Part shown: one piece after another, positions 58,875-64,000 of the stretch
Layout: each line of letters starts with the position of its first letter
Numbering within the stretch: the first letter of the stretch is position 1
Source of the DNA: Acinetobacter qingfengensis
GTDB taxonomy: Bacteria > Pseudomonadota > Gammaproteobacteria > Pseudomonadales > Moraxellaceae
DNA length: 64,000 nt
Direction of reading: 5' to 3'
Assembly (NCBI RefSeq): GCF_008693185.1
Contig: NZ_VXKN01000003.1
Coordinates: 62,001-126,000, forward strand
Notes under the pieces: generated by a model
The model's database searches: none
What the model was told of the DNA's origin: nothing
What the model saw: only the letters and a program-made list of their open reading frames with translations
Translations under genes and position numbers: made by a program

Positions 58875-60293
58875 ATGTCAATCCAAGTGAATAAACCTGT
58901 TTTACTGAATGATGTTGAATTTAAATCCAGTCAATATGCACAAAGTGGCAAGGAATGGAACTGGATTAATCCTCAACATGGTGAATGTGTACAACCTGCC
59001 AATTATTATGAATGCTCTTTGGCAGACTGGCATAATTTTGAAGCATTAAATGCAGATATTGAATGTGATGTTCTAGTCATCGGAGGAGGCCTACTCGGTT
59101 CATCTACAGCATTACATTTGGCAGAACAAGGTGTAGATACTGTTCTGGTAGAAAAAAATCGGATTGGTAGTGGTGCATCCGGACGAAATGGTGGGCAATT
59201 AACACCCGGCCTAGCACGTTGGGAAGCAGAAGAAATGATTAGCCAGTTAAGTTATGACGATGCCAAACGTTTGTGGCACTTCACTTCTACCGAAGCCATG
59301 CAGTTAATTGATCGTATATTAGACCGCTATGGACTGGAAGCTCAACGTAAACGAGGACATATTACGGCTGCCGTACATGAAGGTCATTTGGTGGCCTTAA
59401 CTCAAGGTGCCGATGCCCGTAAATACCTAGGAGAAGATTACACCCATATTGTCGGTAAGCATCAGTTATATGACTATGTTAAATCCGAAAATTATTTTGG
59501 CGGATTAATTGATGATTTGGGTGGGCATATTCATCCACTGGCTTTAAACCGAGGTTTGATTTATGGTTTTTGTTCGCATGGCGGTAAAGTATATGAACAA
59601 ACTGAAGTGATTGATATTGAAGAAAAAGCAGATGGATTATATGTCACTACTCATCATGGTGTAATTCATGCCAAGAAAAGCGTGGTTCTCGGGGTTCATC
59701 ATGCTTCATTTAAACTTCTACCAGAACATAATCAGACCACGATTCCGTTTTATACCTATGTCTGCACTACTGCACCACTGGATATTAAATTGTCTGATCT
59801 ATTGCCGCATGATCATCCTGTGTATGACACCCAATTCCAGATTGATTACTATCGTGGTGTATCCAATAATCGCTTATTATTTGGTGGACAAGGCACTGGT
59901 AACTGCTGGAATAGTGAAAAAACTGCCGAATATCTAAAAAGTCGTATTCAAACAGTATTTCCTCAACTTAATCATGTAAAACTGGATTTTGTCTGGAGTG
60001 GTACAACAGACTTAACTGTAAATGGCGCAACAGATAGCCGAAAATCTGGAGATAAATTTCCTGTATATGCAGTACATGGCTGGAGCGGTCATGGTGTTGC
60101 GCAAACGGTAAGGATCGGTAAAGCCATTGCAGAAGATTTTTGTGGTTTATCGACTGACTTTGAGATGTTAACTCAAATTCAACATCAAGATATTCCTTTA
60201 GGGCGTGCGTTGGCGCCGATTGTAATTCCTATGGCAAAAAGTGCGTATGGATTAGGTGCCATGATTAATCCCGGCAAAATGGTATCGTTCTAA
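58875..60293 (+). CDS. FAD-dependent oxidoreductase, PuuB/DAO family
   Basis: A 472-residue glycine-oxidase/DAO-type flavoenzyme. The FAD dinucleotide motif VIGGGLLGSSTALHLAEQG begins near residue 69, GSGASGRNGGQLTPG follows, and GWSGHGVAQTVRIGKAIAE is the C-terminal FAD contact. Residues 1-65 are an N-terminal extension (CSLADWHNFEAL). Related enzymes oxidise gamma-glutamylputrescine. Neither puuA, puuC nor puuD is visible here, so the pathway assignment is tentative. Confidence 0.82.
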   Translation: MSIQVNKPVLLNDVEFKSSQYAQSGKEWNWINPQHGECVQPANYYECSLADWHNFEALNADIECDVLVIGGGLLGSSTALHLAEQGVDTVLVEKNRIGSGASGRNGGQLTPGLARWEAEEMISQLSYDDAKRLWHFTSTEAMQLIDRILDRYGLEAQRKRGHITAAVHEGHLVALTQGADARKYLGEDYTHIVGKHQLYDYVKSENYFGGLIDDLGGHIHPLALNRGLIYGFCSHGGKVYEQTEVIDIEEKADGLYVTTHHGVIHAKKSVVLGVHHASFKLLPEHNQTTIPFYTYVCTTAPLDIKLSDLLPHDHPVYDTQFQIDYYRGVSNNRLLFGGQGTGNCWNSEKTAEYLKSRIQTVFPQLNHVKLDFVWSGTTDLTVNGATDSRKSGDKFPVYAVHGWSGHGVAQTVRIGKAIAEDFCGLSTDFEMLTQIQHQDIPLGRALAPIVIPMAKSAYGLGAMINPGKMVSF

Positions 60294-60312
60294 ACCATCA
60301 CGATCTTAAAAG

Positions 60313-60348
60313 ATAAGGCTGCACACTGGCAGCCTTATTAATATTTTT
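60313..60348 (+). terminator. Terminator after the oxidoreductase gene
   Basis: A perfect 10-bp stem ATAAGGCTGC / GCAGCCTTAT with a 6-nt loop is followed by TAATATTTTTA. It separates two convergent genes. Confidence 0.85.
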
Positions 60349-60374
60349 ATCATGCGCTTGGTTGCGCTTATGGT

Positions 60375-61673
60375 TTATGCAGTTTTCATGTCTGCAAAAG
60401 TTTCCTTGGCAGCCTGAATTGTTTGGGCAATATCCTCATCGCTATGTACAGCAGAAATAAAACCCGCCTCAAATGCAGAAGGTGCCAAATATACGCCACG
60501 TTTTAACATACCATGAAAAAATTGCTTGAATGCTTCTACATCACATTTGAGCATGGCAGTAAAACTCGATAAATCATCCTGATCAGTAAAATATAGCCCA
60601 AACATTGCGCCTGCTTGTTGGGTCTTGAAAGCAATACCAGCTTCATCAGCAGCTTGTTGTAATCCAGTCAAAAGTTTTGCAAGTTGCGATTCTAACTTTT
60701 GATAAAACCCTTCCTGACGAATATGTTTGAACATTTCCAGACCGGCACGCATGGCCAATGGATTGCCGGATAATGTACCCGCTTGATAAACACCGCCTAG
60801 AGGTGCAATACATTGCATGATTTCCCGTTTACCACCAAAAGCACCTACAGGTAATCCTGCACCAATAATTTTTCCTAAAGTGGTTAAATCCGGTGTCACG
60901 CCATAAGCACTTTGCGCACCGCCTAATGCTACCCGAAAGCCAGTCATCACTTCATCAATAATAAAAACCGAATGGTATTCATCACATAGATGACGAATAT
61001 GTTGTAAAAAACCATGCTGTGGTTTGACCAGATTCATATTCCCGGCGACAGGCTCTACAATCACTCCGGCAATCTGTTGACCAAATTCTGTAAAACACTG
61101 TGTTAAAGCTTCATTGTCATTATAAGGTAAAACAATCGTATGCTTAGCAAAATCTTCCGGGACACCTTTTGAGGTTGGTTCACCTAAAGTTAATAGACCT
61201 GAACCGGCCTTTACCAATAAGGAATCTGAATGACCATGATAACATCCTTCAAATTTGATGATTTTATCACGTCCGGTGTAACCACGAGCCAGACGAATTG
61301 CGGTCATGGTTGCTTCCGTACCTGAATTGGTCATACGTACCAATTCAATGGATGGCATAATTTCACAGATCACATCAGCCAAAGAAGTTTCTGCAACCGT
61401 TGGTGCACCATAACTCAGTCCATCCTGAGCAGCATCCTGTACAGCTTTCACTACATCTGGATGTGAATGTCCCAGAATCATTGGTCCCCATGAACCAACA
61501 TAGTCAATGTAGCGATTATCATCTTCATCCCACAAATATGCACCTTGCGCACGTTTGATGAAAACAGGCGTCCCCCCTACACTTTTAAATGCGCGAACAG
61601 GTGAATTAACACCTCCCGGAATGTGTTTACTGGCTTCTTCAAAAAGTTGTGCCTGTTTTGCAGAAACGAACAT
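60375..61673 (-). CDS. hemL: Glutamate-1-semialdehyde 2,1-aminomutase
   Basis: A 432-residue PLP enzyme producing 5-aminolevulinate for heme. The PLP Lys is in [17 protein letters not shown], and [17 protein letters not shown] and [13 protein letters not shown] are family landmarks. The ATG at 61673 is preferred because CGAGA lies about eight bases upstream; the TTG at 61679 overlaps that spacing. It follows thiE by about 36 bases on the same strand. Confidence 0.96.
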   Translation of the reverse strand: MFVSAKQAQLFEEASKHIPGGVNSPVRAFKSVGGTPVFIKRAQGAYLWDEDDNRYIDYVGSWGPMILGHSHPDVVKAVQDAAQDGLSYGAPTVAETSLADVICEIMPSIELVRMTNSGTEATMTAIRLARGYTGRDKIIKFEGCYHGHSDSLLVKAGSGLLTLGEPTSKGVPEDFAKHTIVLPYNDNEALTQCFTEFGQQIAGVIVEPVAGNMNLVKPQHGFLQHIRHLCDEYHSVFIIDEVMTGFRVALGGAQSAYGVTPDLTTLGKIIGAGLPVGAFGGKREIMQCIAPLGGVYQAGTLSGNPLAMRAGLEMFKHIRQEGFYQKLESQLAKLLTGLQQAADEAGIAFKTQQAGAMFGLYFTDQDDLSSFTAMLKCDVEAFKQFFHGMLKRGVYLAPSAFEAGFISAVHSDEDIAQTIQAAKETFADMKTA

Positions 61674-61709
61674 AAGCAATCTCGATTAATTTGTTTGATC
61701 AATAGGAGG

Positions 61710-62318
61710 TTAAAAAAGTTTTGCCCAAGCATCTACTCGCTCAGGGATATGTGCGACATCAAGTGCCAGTATATCACTGACCACAGCACAAAGATCTGCT
61801 CCGGCAGCAATCACGGGTTCAGAATTTTCGGCAGTCAGTCCGCCAATCGTGCAAATCGGCACATCAATGTGTTGTCTGGCCTGTTGGATCACACTTAATC
61901 CAATATTTTTTGCTTCCGGCTTGGTCGTAGAACCATAAATTGCACCAAAAGCCACATAACTTGCACCTTCTGCAATCGCCTGTTCTGCCAATTCCAGAGA
62001 GTTTAAACAAGTACGTCCAATAATCGCTTCCGATCCAAGCAGTGCCCTTGCTTTCTGAATAGAGCCATCATCTTGTCCCAAATGTACATGGACAGAAAAT
62101 TGTTTGGCTTGATCCAAATCATCATTAATGATCAAAGGCACATCATAACGTTCTGTTAAAGCCAGAATACTGCCAATTTCCACAGTTTGTTCAATTTTTT
62201 CGACTTTTTTACGCCGATATTGCAACAACGCAATCTGCCTTGTTGACATCGCAGCTTGCAATTTCTGTAGTAATAGATCAAGTGGATCGTCATTAGTTAT
62301 TAAGTATAAGCCACGCAT
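61710..62318 (-). CDS. thiE: Thiamine-phosphate synthase
   Basis: A 202-residue TIM-barrel enzyme joining HMP-PP and thiazole phosphate. LLQYRRKKV gives the pyrophosphate-binding region, INDDLDQAKQF the metal-binding Asp region, and GAIYGSTTKPEA and TIGGLTAEN the phosphate sites. No TPP-riboswitch sequence was recognised in the 140 bases upstream. It probably shares a transcript with hemL. Confidence 0.93.
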   Translation of the reverse strand: MRGLYLITNDDPLDLLLQKLQAAMSTRQIALLQYRRKKVEKIEQTVEIGSILALTERYDVPLIINDDLDQAKQFSVHVHLGQDDGSIQKARALLGSEAIIGRTCLNSLELAEQAIAEGASYVAFGAIYGSTTKPEAKNIGLSVIQQARQHIDVPICTIGGLTAENSEPVIAAGADLCAVVSDILALDVAHIPERVDAWAKLF

Positions 62319-62458
62319 GATTTATCCTGTGTCCTGAATAATTACAGTATAACGTTTCTAAAAATGGATCTGCGATCATTTTTGATGTAAAAACAGTAGC
62401 AATATTACAAATATTTACCCAAACTGAATTACATCACACAGTCCATTTCTCATACCAT

Positions 62459-64000
62459 CTAATTCAACTGCCTTAAACTGAGTAATGGTGCAATTTGCCA
62501 AAGTTTTCTCAGACGATAACGACCAATCAAACCACACAATACAGCCATGCCAAGCGGTAAAATTAACCAATATTGCCAATGAATACCCCAAATCAAATCC
62601 AGTCGCTGTGCCACAATCCAGGATACAATCTCGGCAAATGCAATTGATAAAATACCCGCACCAAATCCAGTGAATGCCATTTCTAAAGTCAAATAACGTT
62701 TTAATTGTCGTTGTGACATACCAATTGCTCGTAATAAAGCCACTTCCTGACGGCGTTCATCCATGATCAGATTCAGACATGCCAACAAAACCAAAACACC
62801 AGCAGTAAACACCAACGCCGCAAGGAATGTCACAATTTGCGTAATCACGCCCACCAAACGCTTCACCTGATCCAGAATGGCATTAACATCAATAAATACC
62901 GTTGTTGGAAACTGTTGAATCATCTGTGTCATCTGACGATGTTGTGTATCCGGTACATAAAAACTGCCCAGATAACTTCCAGCATTTTCATCCAGAGTAT
63001 TTGGTGAAAAAATAAAGAAAAAGTTTGGACTAAAACTTTCCCACTCTACGGCTCTAAAACTCACCACTTTGGCGGTGACCGCACCATCTGGTAAATCAAA
63101 CGTTAAAGTATCTCCCAACTGAATACCTAATTCCTGTGCTGTTTTTTGTTCTACAGATACCTGATTAGCCTGCTGAAAGTGTGTCTGCCCCGCCACGATC
63201 AAATTATCTTTAGGAAAAATATTACTTTGAGTCAGATTAAGCTCTCGTTTCAAACTATTATTCTGATCACGTAATTGCTGGCTAAAAGCCTGCTGATTTT
63301 TAGCAACCAACCGTCCTCTAACATTAGGATAGAGTGGCGTTGCAGTCCAATTCTGCTGTAATAGTGCTTGCTCAAATGCAACTTTATCAGTTGGTGGTAA
63401 ACCATATACAAATTGATTGGGCGTATTTTCAGGTAATTGTTGTTGCCAGCGCTCTAGCAAATCTGTACGAAGCAGAAATAATACACAAATCAGACTTAAT
63501 CCCAAAGCCAATGCGGTCATTTGCAAACTCATTTTGGCTGGTTGACGAATCCACTGCTCCAAATGCAAAAATCGTTGCTTTAGTATCTTGAGAGTACTCC
63601 ATGCGATAACAAACAACAGTAGACATAATACGACAATGCCAGCCATGACACTTAGGCTGAATAATATATTTTCAGTCAGATATAAAGTAAAAACAGCCAG
63701 ACTTGCTATCGCTGAAACCATGACAATAATGACACTCACCTGATCAAGTTGCCCCTGACGCAATACACGTACAGGAGGGACTTTGGCAAGATGAAAAATA
63801 CTTGGTAAGACAAAACCAGCCAATACGATTAAACAAGTCAGGATTGCATTTGGTAATGGCCCCAAAATCACTGACCATATAGAAAAATGCAATTCGATCT
63901 GAGGCATGGTTAGCAACATAATCTGCAATAAACCATAACCACAAGCTACACCTAAAATTCCACCCAGCAGTGTTGCAATTGCTGCAATGATTGCCAATAA
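62459..64000 (-). CDS. ABC transporter permease, FtsX/MacB type (5' end outside window)
   Basis: The visible 513 residues are the C-terminal part of an FtsX-family permease; the frame stays open past the window edge. Two blocks of membrane helices are seen, with a periplasmic domain of about 170 residues between (about 195-370), and a final FtsX segment QEVALLRAIGMSQRQLKRY. This layout is that of YbbP/LolE-like permeases, often paired with an ATPase. The ATPase is not in view. Confidence 0.85.
   Translation of the reverse strand, partial: LLAIIAAIATLLGGILGVACGYGLLQIMLLTMPQIELHFSIWSVILGPLPNAILTCLIVLAGFVLPSIFHLAKVPPVRVLRQGQLDQVSVIIVMVSAIASLAVFTLYLTENILFSLSVMAGIVVLCLLLFVIAWSTLKILKQRFLHLEQWIRQPAKMSLQMTALALGLSLICVLFLLRTDLLERWQQQLPENTPNQFVYGLPPTDKVAFEQALLQQNWTATPLYPNVRGRLVAKNQQAFSQQLRDQNNSLKRELNLTQSNIFPKDNLIVAGQTHFQQANQVSVEQKTAQELGIQLGDTLTFDLPDGAVTAKVVSFRAVEWESFSPNFFFIFSPNTLDENAGSYLGSFYVPDTQHRQMTQMIQQFPTTVFIDVNAILDQVKRLVGVITQIVTFLAALVFTAGVLVLLACLNLIMDERRQEVALLRAIGMSQRQLKRYLTLEMAFTGFGAGILSIAFAEIVSWIVAQRLDLIWGIHWQYWLILPLGMAVLCGLIGRYRLRKLWQIAPLLSLRQLN

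Noticed and set aside
62319..62458. TPP riboswitch upstream of thiE
   Set aside because: The conserved CUGAGA and downstream pyrophosphate-sensor sequences are not present.

Overview
The window is a 64 kb chromosomal stretch of a low-GC gammaproteobacterium, almost certainly an Acinetobacter (Moraxellaceae). The basis is protein sequences that read like Acinetobacter orthologues (AspC, PyrH, HemL, IlvA, CysB), the AT-rich intergenic DNA, and lineage-typical small families (DUF6776, DUF4186, DUF3820-type exonuclease). No phage, complete insertion sequence, plasmid gene or cas gene was seen. Most of the window is core housekeeping sequence.

Layout. 1-5.9 kb: end of cysB, a PiT phosphate transporter with a near-consensus Pho box, a secreted patatin, an aspartate aminotransferase and a small HExxHxxQ protein. 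6-16.4 kb: nadE, tRNA-Met(CAT), rhomboid protease, exonuclease-like protein, gloB, rpsT, histidine phosphatase, cysQ, yrfG-hslR, recA-recX, 4.5S RNA and cpoB. 16.4-28.7 kb, minus strand: the envelope/translation cluster pyrH-frr-uppS-cdsA-dxr-rseP-bamA-skp-lpxD-fabZ-lpxA, preceded by rimO. 29-32.6 kb: ntrB-ntrC behind a sigma-54 promoter with NtrC-type sites, then a TetR regulator. 32.7-46.6 kb: amino-acid permease, argF, DUF4186, YnfA-like protein, clpS-clpA, argC, rpiA, ilvA, Rieske protein and PfkB kinase. 46.7-56.7 kb: PreP-like M16 protease, OMPLA, adk, DUF445 protein, mrdA (PBP2) and rsmD. 57.5-64 kb: PuuP-like permease with a PuuB-like oxidase, hemL, thiE and part of an FtsX-type permease.

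The part that ordinary annotation does not explain lies between rsmD and the PuuP-like permease (56.8-57.4 kb). It holds nine copies, plus a degenerate tenth, of a 22-bp unit. Each unit has a conserved core near TTACWTTTTTAA followed by about 10 bp of variable A/T sequence, in almost perfect 22-bp register. The degenerate tenth unit ends on the base before the stop codon of a convergently placed 119-aa gene. That gene encodes only the bipartite helix-turn-helix DNA-binding half of an IS630/Tc1-type transposase, with no DDE catalytic domain. A freestanding transposase-derived DNA-binding protein beside a phased binding-site-like array looks like a two-part system; its function is unknown and the link between the two parts is inference from adjacency.

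Secondary regulatory observations are the sigma-54/NtrC control region of ntrBC, the Pho box of pit, and a 14-bp-arm inverted repeat between the amino-acid permease and argF.
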